Below, one piece after another: positions 1-10,952 of a stretch of 64,000 bases of DNA. The notes beneath the pieces are model-generated. The model saw only the letters and a list, made by a program, of their open reading frames with translations. It was not told the DNA's origin and searched no databases. The first letter of the stretch is position 1; every line of letters starts with the position of its first letter. Position numbers and translations under genes: made by a program. The stretch lies in assembly GCA_014155875.1 (NCBI GenBank), contig JACEFZ010026832.1, positions 186,001 through 250,000 on the forward strand, read 5' to 3'. The DNA comes from Cepaea nemoralis. Lineage: Eukaryota; Mollusca; Gastropoda; Stylommatophora; Helicidae.

Positions 1-850
1 TTTTATGGGTCTGAAAATCAGCAAAGTAGCTGGTGGCGAGCCGGTGGGGCCATGTGGAACCTCTATATGCAAACTATGCTGCTGGAATGTATTCACCCCA
101 TCTATTGTGTTTCTCTTGGGCTAATTTACACAACATGGATAATATAGTCCTGTTGAAGTGCTCTACTTGCCCATTTGATTGAGGGTGATTTGGAATTATA
201 TGGATGTGACTAGTATGGAAGATCTAGAAGAATTGTTCCATCAATTTCCCTCTGAACTGAGAACCATTATTCGTCAGGATGTGATCGGGAAACCCCAATC
301 TAATGAAGACCTTGATTTGACCTTTTTATAATTAGTGGCCAATAGAGGTTTTGTTTCCCCCCATACTAAACAGGTGTCCACCATTGTTAATTAATATGTA
401 GCTGTTCCTAATCCTAGTTCTCAAAAAGTTCTGACTATATCCACGGCGACCCCCCTCTAAAGAGAATTCATCACCAGCATCTCTCCCAGTGTGACGGAAG
501 CAGTCCATTGGTTTGGTGCCACTCTTTGACACTCAGGGCAGAACTTTACATACCTTCTCACAGCTCCAGTGATTCCTAGCCAATAATACTGACAAGAGAT
601 TCTCTGAGTAGTCCCAATACCCATGTGTCCACTGAAGGATATGGTGTGGGTTTATTGTTGATAGGCCTTTGGGACTATGAGCTGGCTATGCTCACGTTCC
701 TCTTAACAGCTCTACAATACAATAATTTGCCATTCATGTAAAAGTGTCCTCTCCTAGGAGGATCACTTGCTTTAAGCAACTTGGCAAAACAAATCTTCAA
801 TGTGACATATTGTTTCTGAGCCTCTCTTAGCTCATTGTGTAGAGAACTTG
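1..850 (-). pseudogene. Ty3/Gypsy-type pol, integrase domain relic
   Basis: Minus-strand translation, interrupted by stops and frame changes, shows an integrase in order. A GHMGIGTT..YWLG..CPEC(Q) stretch around 690-530 resembles the HHCC zinc domain. GFPDHILTNNGSQF around 310-250 is the central D region, with Asp replaced by Asn in TNNG. NHPQSNGQVEHFNRTILSML around 190-110 carries the catalytic Glu region. A Trp and TGSPPATLL continue toward the left edge. The element runs off the window and is decayed. No LTR was identified for it. Confidence 0.7.
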
Positions 851-1196
851 GAATTAAAACATGCTGCCGATCAGACCCTCCCTGTACAAATGGCCAATGT
901 TTAGTAAAGGAGAGATAACTTTAGATAACAACACAACCTCAAGTCTGAGAATGGAGGTGGTGGCGGTTACTTACTGCTGGTTGGAGAACAAACTGTATAC
1001 TCATGTTATGACTGTAACTGATTCACAAAGCATGCTGACAAAGGTAAAGACTGGCATGCTTCGTGCTGAATGGCTTGCATCAATCTAGAGGTAGCAGGTT
1101 GTGAGCATTCACTGGATCTTTTCTCCAGGACACTTTGGTGGATAGCAATGACGAAGTAGACAGACTGGCTGGTGCCGCATCATTGAGGGGTGATTT

Positions 1197-2797
1197 CTTC
1201 TTCTTCTTTGCGTTCATCCGGAGTGTTTTTTCAGATGTGATTGCGGTGTGTCTGTTATGCTCCCTTGGGCCGAAACCCGTAGGCCAACACATCCGACTAT
1301 AGCGTGCTTTTTTGACCAGGTAGCATTCCTGGGAGACTCTCACTTTTGTGGTACCATCTACAAGCCAGCTGGCCAAGTTGGAACAGTCGAAGACAACGGT
1401 CATCCCTCAAAGGAAGGCAGGGACAGTCCATAGCATTTTCCGCCATCCAAGGTTGCTTCCATAGTTGCAGGGCCGACACATAGCGCCCTGGTACTGGGCT
1501 CACCTTGGGAATCGTCACGTCCTGCTCATGGCTGCTTTAAATCCTCTCTTCAATATATTGGTCATTTCGTTTGCCCCGGACCATTCCCGCACAAACCAGA
1601 CAGGTTTGCAGACGGTATCCACTCAGCGAGTTTTCGGACATGTGCTTGTCGTTGCGCCCGTCAGAGCTGTTCCAGGCACGACAGTCATTCGGAAACTAGG
1701 TAGTCAGAGCTGTTCCTAGCACGAGAAACAATCGGACGAGACATTTCACTCGGACGTAATTGCATAGTGTCAATTTTTAGTTTGCCACCCGTAGGACGAC
1801 ACTTCCGACGGGCATTTTTAATGAGGTTAGCCTTCCTCTGGTTTCGAGGCACGTTAGACTGTTGTGATGTCGCCCACATCTCAGCTGGTCAAGATAGAAC
1901 GATCAACGACATCGCGGTCTGCCCTCAAGGGAAGGCAGGGGCAGACCATGGGCATTCCCTCGCTATCCAAGGAGGCTTCCATAATTGCAGAGCCGGCACA
2001 TATTGCTCGGAGACTGGGCTCACCCGAGGAGTTGCCACGTCCTGCTCATGGCTGCATTAGTTCCTCACTTCCATGTGTTGGGCATCTCGCTTGCCACTTG
2101 TCGCTCAAGCACACACCAGGAGCGGTCAGACTGCGGGCGACATCCACTCGGTAAGCTTTTTCTTTTGACTTCGGACCACGCAATAGGTTCGCTCGCCGTG
2201 CGTTCCATTTCGCGTCATTGAGACGTTCTTCCACTTTTGTCTACACTCTATGAGTTAGATACAGACAGTTGTCGTAACCATTTCCTTTGACTGGGGCACT
2301 TTTCTGACTTTGTACTCACTCACGAGGTAGGCTACATGTGCTGCCGGCTCAGCACCTTACCTTCGTGCAGCAGTGAACGAGAAACGGCCAGGCCCTCTCA
2401 TCCGGGAATCCCTCATATCTCCCAGCTGAGAGCCTTCGAACATGTATCATACCTGAGCATGTAGCTTGCTCAGTATCTCGCCTCTATTTTTCGGTAGGTG
2501 GGAATCAACCCAGCTCTCAGATCCGAGGGTTTGTGGCTTAGAGGCGTTCAGCCACAGCCCTCAACAGGGAGCCTTAGAGTTTTGTCCGGACCAAGGTCTT
2601 CTGCCTTCATGTACCTGATTTAGTCTATTGACTGCTATCCTCAGCCTACCTGCAGAGCAGCAGGTTGTGTCTCTCTTAGTCTGGCCCCTAACCCATAAGC
2701 TGTCTGATATGTAGTTTTCATCCATCAGCAAGCAGATGGGGTCAATGGGGCACGCAAACTCCCCCACCACGGCAAGGTGGAGACACATAGGGGGAGG
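1197..2797 (-). mobile_element. 1.6-kb non-autonomous retroposon with (GAA)n tail, 11-bp TSD
   Basis: Exactly flanked by aggggtgattt at 1186-1196 and 2798-2808. On the minus strand it ends in a GAA-rich tail at 1197-1210. The end next to the tail matches SINE-C copies at 21612 and 17998. A second diverged copy of that module lies about 511 bp away (for example ccgtaggccaacacatccg at 1277 against ccgtaggacgacacttccg at 1788). No convincing long ORF is present. It is probably a composite or internally deleted LINE derivative. Confidence 0.65.
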
Positions 2798-2835
2798 AGG
2801 GGTGATTTGATGCATGATAATGTGGATGTGGTGAA

Positions 2836-3141
2836 GACCCTGTAGGAGCACGTGAATAATGCAGAAGAACACTTAGACTATCATGGTCTAGAATGAATGC
2901 AGCAGCAAGAGGTGGTCAGAGGATCTGATCCACAGTAGACCCTGTAGGAGCACGTGAATAATGCAGAAGAACACTTAGACTATCATGGTCTAGAATGAAT
3001 GCAGCAGCAAGAGGTGGTCAGAGGATCTGATCCACAGTAGACCCTGTAGGAGCACATGAATAATGCAGAAGAACACTTAGACTATCATGGTCTAGAATGA
3101 ATGCATCAGCAAGAGGTGGTCAGAGGATCTGATCCACAGTC
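2836..3141 (+). repeat. Three tandem 102-bp units inside the RNH-LINE relic
   Basis: Unit starts are at 2836, 2938 and 3040. Units 1 and 2 are identical over 102 bp. Unit 3 differs at two positions (cgtgaa to catgaa, and one agc to tca change). The unit covers the EHVNNAEEHLDYHGL stretch of the relic and is 34 codons long. Confidence 0.93.
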
Positions 3142-3299
3142 ATCACTCAGAAGTAAAGTAAGACATATATTTAATCAGATTGCAATGGGCACCATTAGTA
3201 TTGAAATGGTTTGCTTGCAGTGATGTCGGTTCTTAACTCACCTCAATTTAAACAGCTTTGTTTTTTCAACTCCATTCAATTCAACCCTTTCTATGATCT

Positions 3300-3760
3300 T
3301 GTTTGCATGATCCCTACTTGGACTTGGTTGGTTACCAGAGGAACACATACCTGACACTAAGAATCATGGGGAAAATCAGGTCAGATAAGACCACAGCCTT
3401 AATAGTTTCCATAATGTATTTCAAAACTAAGTCCACCCTGGTTATCGGTAGGGACATAGCCACATGGGCATTTGTATCTCGATTTTCTCCCCACGTGAGC
3501 TGTTCAGGACTAACTAGGTGTGCAGCTATGACAGCATCAAATGGTATCCGTATTTCATATAGGCATTCCACTTGTTGCCCATTCTCATCAATCGTCTCAA
3601 CCACCGGGGGCCCATTATCTTCAGAAGACTTTTCTCCCTTGGCAGTTTCCCCAAGTTCAGCTATGCAGGCTGTATGTTGAGTCTCAGTTAGTTTCTTCCA
3701 ACAATCAGTTCATTTTACAATGCTTGTAAAACTGCCTGTGCCATCTTTGTTTGACCCACA
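3300..3760 (-). pseudogene. Unrecognised retroelement-like coding fragment
   Basis: The open stretch at 3332-3604 (90 codons) continues upstream in frame to about 3700. It contains VECLYEIRIPFDAVIAAHLV and ends with KAVVLSDLIFPMILSVRYVF. The end loosely resembles the C-terminal part of a Gypsy retropepsin, and the strand matches the integrase relic at 1-850. No catalytic DTG/DSG was clearly seen. It may be the gag-pro end of the same Gypsy element. I do not recognise it with certainty. Confidence 0.3.
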
Positions 3761-4529
3761 TCTGCTGATTGTGAGTATCCAATTTGCTAACAGGAGTTCT
3801 GACAGCTATGACCATTTTCTCCAGGCTATCAGAATCTTTCTGAAAGTTTTGGGGTATGGTTAGATATACCTTTGTCTCAGTCAGGTTAGGAGGTCACCTG
3901 ACTGTGGGTACCTCATGGTCATCAATACAGTTGCGCTTCTTCACTGGCTCAGCTTGAGTAGCGGTGCCTGCTCATTTTCCTCTGGATAGAGACTACTATG
4001 AGTTAATGATGTCTTCTGAGATTCAGCAAATTTATTTCATTTGAAGCAATATCCTCTCTCTCTCTCAATCTGGACCATAGACACTCGATGGTACGAATCA
4101 AACGAGGAATCCGTCAACACTATTATGAATTTGCTTTGGGTTTAGGCATAGATCAGCTCCGTGGTCAATAGGAGCAACATAATTTACACCCGACTTCTCC
4201 AAAGTAAAGACATGAAGTGTTTGTTTCTTCATCACTGGCTCAGTCTAAAGACTGAGATCCAGATGACCAACTCTTAACAAAATCCCTAGGTTCATTCACA
4301 TATTTTTTGTGAGTTCTCATGAATGTCTGTAGATCCGATTTCCCCTGGTTCACGTGGAAACAGAGATTTAAATATTTCCTCCACAACAGAAGTCATGAGC
4401 AAAAAAGGTATAGCTTATGTGCCACAAGAATTATTTACACCAACAACTTGGCATGATCCCTGGGGGTCAAGCTTTAGAGGGGTCGTAAATTTTGTGGTTG
4501 TGTTGACCGGCCGGACACTGTCTTGATTT
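3761..4529. other. Intergenic, no recognisable gene
   Basis: Short open stretches only and a small (CT)n run near 4055-4066. A minus-strand continuation of the fragment at 3300-3760 is possible, but no domain is recognisable. Confidence 0.4.
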
Positions 4530-5461
4530 TTGTGACATTGAGGATGCATCCCAAGAGAAGAAACTGGTGCTTGTGTCATGGATAGATCTAAAGACAGCTT
4601 TTGGCAATGTCTGGAAAGAGGGTCTGACGAAGAAACAGAACCTATAAAGTAAATGAAGGAACATACAAATGGGTGGAAGCATACTTGCACAACAGAAGAT
4701 TCTGAGTACAGACTCAAGAGCAAGATAAAGTGCTGCTCCCAGGGTGGAGTCCTGTCCCCTACATTTTTCCTAATCTACATCAATGATCTTGTTGTTAAAT
4801 GACCACATGGAGTTAAAGTGGCAATGTACTTAGATGACCTGGTCTTAAGGACAAGTGAGCACGCATCAGTGACCAGCAGATCGCTACAAACAGCTGTAGA
4901 TGTATTGCATAGGTAAATGGATGGTGTGTCAGCATAAATACTGACAAGTGTACCACCACTCTATTTGCATTCTCTCCAAACCAAAAGACAGGCATCATCC
5001 AGATAAATATAATACCCCTAAGAGAAGTTAAAGAACCAGCATACCTTGGAGTAACATTTGATGACAGACTGACATGGAGAAAGCATATCAACAAAGCAAG
5101 AACTGAGTAAACTAGGTGAAACCACATATGCAGCCAACAGGAAAATACTTTTTTTGTCAACAGTCAACAGTATGGTGTTCAGTTCAACAACTACACTACA
5201 AGAGTTGGACAAGGTGCACAATCATGCCTTTCACCACAGGAGTGTGTCAACCCTATAATGGAGATAGAGAAGATGTCTACAAGCACAGATATACGAAAAC
5301 ACTAACACAAGCAGAAAAGTTCCTCAACGTGCCAAGCCACTCTATGACATAAGATTTTAAAACCTGGTATCCCCCTGAAAACCATCCCGGAATGAACTCC
5401 ACGGAAAGAGCAACATATTCTATCACTACAAACCCAGACAAAAGTGAAAGGAATATTTAAG
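4530..5461 (+). pseudogene. LINE-C copy 2, truncated RT fragment
   Basis: Parallels the RT of the LINE-C copy at 14.5-19.1 kb: a WIDLKTAFGNV-like motif A at 4580, then SPTFFLIYINDLV and MYLDDLVL (motif C, YLDD) around 4760-4850. A YLGVTFDDRLTWRKHINKA thumb segment follows near 5037-5097. It is 5'-truncated at motif A and broken by several stops and frameshifts. Unlike the 14.5-kb copy it keeps the normal order of RT segments, so it is a useful reference for that rearrangement. Confidence 0.75.
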
Positions 5462-5730
5462 CATTATTTGAGTACACTCCCACTCCATTTCTAACAGCAT
5501 TTTTTGCTGACTTATCTGTGTAGATTTGGATCCGAAAGGTCCTGTAGGTATTCTTCATAAAGGAAGCTGAGTGGCTGTTCTGCTTTGTACACTGTTCTGT
5601 TCTTCCTTGTCAAATATTTCAACTGAAGCAATTGTCCTCAAATCACTATGTTGCAAAATGGTCTATCGGCGAATAAAACCTCCTAAAATCAAATGAGCCA
5701 ATTGTATGAAAGTTATTCATGTATTACAAC
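5462..5730. other. Spacer between LINE fragment and LTR
   Basis: No gene, RNA or repeat recognised. It ends in ACAAC, the left TSD of the LTR-like element. Confidence 0.4.
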
Positions 5731-5795
5731 TGTGACGAAACGCGTTTATCTGTCTGTTGTCGTCAGGATCCCGCACTATTTTGGCGCATCATCGG

Positions 5796-5817
5796 GGGAC
5801 TTTCCCAGCTATAAATA
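5796..5817 (+). promoter_or_regulatory. kB-like site and TATA box of the LTR
   Basis: GGGACTTTCC at 5796-5805 matches the NF-kB/Rel consensus. TATAAATAG starts at 5810, four bases after the tract. The placement, 65-87 bp inside the LTR, fits a core promoter. Factor binding is inference. Confidence 0.5.
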
Positions 5818-6713
5818 GACTGAGGGAAGCCGATGGAGGAATTACCGTATAGAATCTTCTCGGAGCACATGAATTTGAGTGACCCGTGAGGCTGGGTATA
5901 GCACTAAATTCTCGCGCAGAGAGATCTAGAAATTCTAGGCGGGGAATGACTGTTTCCCGAGAAAGTGTCTTTTCCCAAGAAGCACTAGCTCCTCGTGCGC
6001 ATGAGTTGGCACGAGTGGGGAAATGCGGCTAAACCATTCATTCACTTCATGACTCTCGAAGAGAGCAGACACAGGCCTGTGTTGAGCCATTTTGTGTTGC
6101 GTCTCACCTCAACCATGTTTCGGCTGACTGTTATGGAAAGGAGGCTGATGCGCCCTTGAACAGTTCTGAAAGCTGACTGGAGTCTGGTTCTGAATATTCA
6201 GGTACTTATTTGTTTAAGTCATTTAACTGTGTAATTGTTCACAAAACACAAATGTTCTAACCTCATTACATATGCGGATGCCCTTGCATAACTAATGAGC
6301 AAACTGATCGATAAAGTTGCTGAAGGCTAGATCGTGTGTTTGTTTACCAACGGGTGTTCGCGAATCAGCTGTTGGGAATGCAGGCATGCGATGTGGGCGA
6401 TTTGGGTTTAAATTGTATTTACCATGTATCGCAAATCGTTGCATCTATTAGGTTGCTGTGTTAGAATAGAACATAGTTACTAGAGCCTGATAGAAACCTA
6501 GATTTATGTCAGTCAGTTGATGAAGCAAGCAGAACGGTTAGAAAACCAGGTAAGTTGGTAGGTGGAGATTCAGACAAAACTGTGCTTAGTTACTAAGTAA
6601 AGAAAGGACTTAGTTCTGTGCCACCAGGAATGATGTAACTATTGTGTGGTAACTTAATAGTGAATTCATTGTGTGGAACACGGGATTTCTGTGTGAAGGT
6701 AAGTCTTCATTGA

Positions 6714-6715
<2 letters not shown>

Positions 6716-6787
<72 letters not shown>
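6716..6787. repeat. (AT)n microsatellite
   Basis: About 36 uninterrupted AT units inside the LTR-like element. The short ORFs across it encode only alternating Ile-Tyr and are not genes. Confidence 0.98.
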
Positions 6788-6791
<4 letters not shown>

Positions 6792-8230
6792 TGGCATTGT
6801 GTATATATATGAGGTCATGGCAGGTGATACTTCTTGGAGTAATTCCGAACGCCGAATAGTTCGACGCGTGATAACACTGCGTGCCGTCGCGATATACATA
6901 TGCGATCTAAATTGTCTTAGCTATCCTGTTCTTTCATACTGGCGCTAGTGCGAGTGAGTGCTAAGGTGCTGGAAGTATGGAAGGATGCAAGGAGGTTTTA
7001 TGAGACACGGGGACATATAGGATATTGGGGATTTGAAAGCAAGTTATGAAAGTATAGGTTGGCAGACCAGGCCAACTATGACGTTCGGTCCCGGCCAAGG
7101 CTGAACCACTTGGGAGGGCTGAACCGGAACATCACCCTTGGAACATGTGGGGAACATGTATTATCAAGAAGGCTTCTTGAACTCTAAGGAAGAGTCTGAT
7201 AAGAAGAGTTTGCTACAGAGTGGGCAGGTGGTCCCACCAGCAAACAGGCATGTGTACATATTGGATGTGATCATGTACTATTCCTATATCCCGAGGGATG
7301 GTATATTGATCAATATTATGTTTATTAATGAACATTGATAATGTAAGGAACGAGTCCAGGGACTCTTTACCTTAAGGTTTAGTTCGATTAATTGTAGAAC
7401 TATGATAACAGCCTACTATCACTAGTGACATTAGCGACAACTGGTAGATGATTAGGGATAGGTGAGACCCACGATCAGACTCGTCATTCTGATTTCTTGC
7501 TCTGTTTGACGGGCTGTTCTTTGAGGCCAGCTGACATTAATGAACCCATGCTTTACTACTCTCCAGATAGAGATAATGCTTTAGTTATTTGCATAACTAA
7601 GTAGCATGACTGAGGGTTGAGTAGTCATTGGTAGGATGCATGTGGACTAATGTTTGGGCCAGTATACTCTCACCGGTCTCTCTTCCTTTTCAGGACGAGG
7701 AACCAGTCAACTATACTTGTCGTTGGCGGGAAACCACTTCGTGTAACACCGCGAAGGGTCCAATTCTTTACTTATCACGCCAGAATCACCATGTGCTCAG
7801 TGTGATTCATCATGCGTGAAGGTTTGCATCCAGTGATTCAGGTGCCCTGAAGGTGCAAGTGTGGGACATGATGGTTTGTGTTGTTTTTCTGCATTAGCCA
7901 GGAACATTTCAGCAACTTGAGCAATCATGCTCAAAGAAAGGAAACACCTGACTGTATACTATTACGGTGGTTCCGCCTAAACGCGGAAAGAATGTATTTA
8001 GACACTTGAATGGTTCCTATGACAGCTTTAGTGGCGGTCTTGAGGAGACCTACACCAGCTTACGAATAGTAACTTGTGGCAAGTGTTACCAGGTGGAAGG
8101 GACAATAGATTATAGTCCAACCTGAATAGTTTTCCTTGGAAGTAGATGTCTGATTCTAATAGTGTACTGAAAGAGTATGAAGACTTTGAACTGTGTTCGT
8201 GTAGGACTCAGTGACATATCAGTTGCCTTA

Positions 8231-8470
8231 TCTGATTCTACATCCAGTGTTACTGTGTTATGAGTACGGGGACCATTGAATTGGTCATTGACTTATTCTA
8301 CATCCAGTGTTACTGTGTTATGAGTACGGGACCATTGAATTGGTCATTGACTTATTCTATAACCAGTGTTACTGTGTTATGAATGCGGGACCATTGAATT
8401 GGTCAATAGACTTATTATCCAACCACGGGTAATGTACTACTGAGGGACCATTAGATTGGTCAGTGGGGAC
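8231..8470 (+). repeat. Four decaying ~59-bp tandem units
   Basis: Each unit holds cttattctac..ccagtgttactg..gggaccattgaattggtca. The first two differ by only a few bases, the third carries more changes and the fourth is clearly diverged. Confidence 0.85.
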
Positions 8471-9118
8471 TTATCTTCATTGAAGTCACGACTACTTGGG
8501 GTCAAATCCAGGAGGATTGTCTCCCAGCCAGTGTTGATAGAGAACTGTATATTAACAGTGACTTAGTAGGAGTGATAAAGATGCAGTTGGTCCAGTGGAG
8601 TGAGGTCCAGCGGTGACTCTATTGTTGTGGATCCACGCTCTGGGGACGGAGTGGTCTCCAAGGTTCTAGTCATCTCACTAGAAGGAAGCCGGGTGAGTGG
8701 CGGACCGACTGGACGTGACATCTGCATCCAATCTACTTCTCAACCTGATGATGACAACCATATCTCTGATTCTGTCTCTACTCTATCCTCTATTTGTGTA
8801 AATAGATTATTCTATCAGGATGTTCATTTCAGTTCTATATTCTCAAGGGTAGAATAAACTTTATGTAAGTTGACTTGCTCTTTGTATACTGATTGAGTGT
8901 GGTCCCGGACGATGCCTAAGTGTTCATTGTTCCACAGGAGTAGGTAATTAGTGGGGGTCTAGAATCTGGAGGGGCTTGTAGACAAATGTAACTAATATGA
9001 GATCAGCCACAGAGTAAAAATGTGTATCTGCCTATCCAACCCCTGGGTTAGAATACACGGGAGTGCTAGAGACACCTCGGGTGTGGTTCACTACCCAAGG
9101 CGATCTTGTCACAACAAC

Positions 9119-10463
9119 CACCATACATAATTGATTGTCCTTAGCAGGATGTTGCAATCACCCCACATCCCTACTGACAAGTGTGTGGAATAGAGGTTTA
9201 GATCATATTCAGTTTCTGTGATTCTGTGGCTGCTTTCTTTTGTGTGTCAATCACTCATGCCACAAACTTACACATGTCGGAGATTGCAAGATGTGAAGAA
9301 GCCGGTTAGCAAGGCACTTGATAAAGATGGTATTACTGCCTCAGAAATGTGGTTAACAATCAGATGGACATAGTAAACAAGAAAATACAGTAGTGGACAA
9401 TGCATCCATACATACAATTGTTTTCATTAATGTCCACTGATGTAAGCATGTATCCAAATTCTGGAGCCCTGATTATCTGTGTGGAAACAGGCGTAATCAA
9501 ACAGCAAACACAGGAAACTCTAGGCTAAAATCTCACTGAGGATTACAGGTTCCAAATGTCTAGTTACAAGACCTGGTTTTTATGTGACTACTAGGAACTT
9601 GCCAAACTGGATCAATGTCTAGGAATCAAATCCGACATAAGTGCATGCCGAAGTCCTGTGCATCAACCTCAGAGTCAGAGATGTGCATAACTAGGTGCAC
9701 TTCCCTTGAAAGAGGTGGCTCATCATCTGACATGATCACCAGACTCTCGGGTGAGGTCTTTGTTCTTGTCCCATTTATACCACATGGTTAAGTCATCCAG
9801 GCACATAACAAGGGGTTGGTTGCTGCTGAGCTGATTCTGGAAGCCAAACAAACACAACATGACTGGGAAGCTTGACAAAAGGAAAATTCCATGCAGATGC
9901 AAACTTCCACCTGTCTTTAACAGCAAATAAGGTTTAAAAAACAACAAAAATTAACTTGGGTGATGAAGATCTAATCAGATACGAAGAATTGTTTTGTTTT
10001 TCTTGTTTGTTGATAAAGACTTTGATAGAAAGGCTTGCCAGTGTCAGTGTATGTGTTTACTATTATCGAGCATCCTTGTTATATGTTGTGTTTGTGTGGA
10101 CATCTAGATATGTATCTCTTTGTCCTTCCCTTGCTATTTACACCCCCCTCCCCATCAAATGTGACAGCCATCACTAAGTTTTCAAGTTTGCTCAAAACAT
10201 CTTGCATTAACTGAATACTGTTGCCACTGTCATGTTATAATGCTTCAAGAACCCCTTTATGTTGAGATCTCACCATTTCATGATGACCCAAACTTGACCA
10301 CACTTTCATGTTGTCAAGTCAGTATTAACTCCTGAAGCGTATCAAATCTCACAACACTGCATTGTTGAACTTTTCAGTCCCTGATGGTTTAAGCAAACAT
10401 TGGTGACCAAGTGCTACATACAAAGAGATGTAAAATAAAATCCAGTGAAACTGAATCAGCCGA
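9119..10463. other. Region downstream of EXOSC8, no gene seen
   Basis: Contains only short ORFs without recognisable domains and no clear transposon ends. Confidence 0.4.
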
Positions 10464-10469
10464 TTTATT
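10464..10469 (-). terminator. Candidate EXOSC8 polyadenylation signal
   Basis: AATAAA on the minus strand about 370 bp past the stop codon, followed by T-rich sequence. It is the only AATAAA between the stop and this point, giving a 3'UTR of about 0.4 kb. Transcript data would be needed to confirm use. Confidence 0.5.
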
Positions 10470-10839
10470 TGGCTTTTCACACAGAAGGATTATGGGGAGG
10501 AACAACAAAGACTGGAAGCTGCAACTTTAAGGCTTAGGAGAAAACAGAAAACAAACTTTCAGATTCAGCATTTAGGACTGGGAATGCATAGTAGGTCTTA
10601 CAACTTTGCTTTAGGCAACACAAACATATATTTTTTCAGTCTTTTAGATAGGGGAAGACAAGAACGTGTTTCAGCCATTGCATGGCAGTAGCCCGTCTAT
10701 TTCAGATTTTTTTAAATACGATAACAAAATTGAGTTAAATATTTCAGGTAGTGAAGCAATAACAGTAACAATAGGTGAATGTAAGATGTATTATTATTAT
10801 TTAACACACAAACAAAATACACAAAGAAGTGTCTGCATG

Positions 10840-10952
10840 CTATCTGTCAACCGAAAGCAATGTATCCTCTATAAGGCGGCAGATCTCCCTGCCATGGGTG
10901 AGAGCTCTCTCAATGCAGTTGTCTATCTGATTTTCTGTCAATGGGGTGCCAC
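10840..10952 (-). CDS. EXOSC8: EXOSC8 terminal exon and stop
   Basis: 113 bp: two bases finish a Gly codon, then 36 codons ([20 protein letters not shown], continuing to LLSVDR) and TAG at 10840-10842. It corresponds to the C-terminal helix of RRP43, [20 protein letters not shown] in human. The acceptor is TGTTCTCAG. The helix is a little shorter than in human. Confidence 0.92.

Larger units (their letters stand above)
900..3240 (+). pseudogene. RNH-LINE relic (RNase H 3' portion), split by an insertion
   Basis: Two halves, 900-1196 and 2798-3240, rejoin across a 1.6-kb insertion. The first half encodes an RNase H region: LRMEVVAV (Glu), VTDSQSMLTKVKTGMLRAEW (Asp) and IHWIFSPGHFGG. The second continues with GDLMHDNVDVV..EHV..DYHGL and NQIAMGTISI, ending near GATGTCGGTTCTTAA. 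The same protein end occurs in younger copies at 48742, 57715 and 60655. This copy has in-frame stops and is old. It also carries a 102-bp triplication at 2836-3140. Confidence 0.7.
5731..9113 (+). mobile_element. Long solo-LTR-like element, 5-bp TSD
   Basis: Begins TGTGACGA and ends CTTGTCACA, a perfect 6-bp terminal inversion of the TG..CA type. Identical ACAAC lies on both sides (5726-5730 and 9114-9118), as expected for LTR integration. TATAAATA at 5810-5817 and AATAAA at 8853-8858 fit U3-R-U5 order on the plus strand. No gag or pol coding is seen in 3383 bp, so it reads as a solo LTR of an element with unusually long LTRs, or a non-coding derivative. It contains an (AT)n array and a short decaying tandem repeat. 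Confidence 0.72.

Noticed and set aside
6666..6899. Ile-Tyr repeat ORFs
   Set aside because: Translations of the (AT)n tract.
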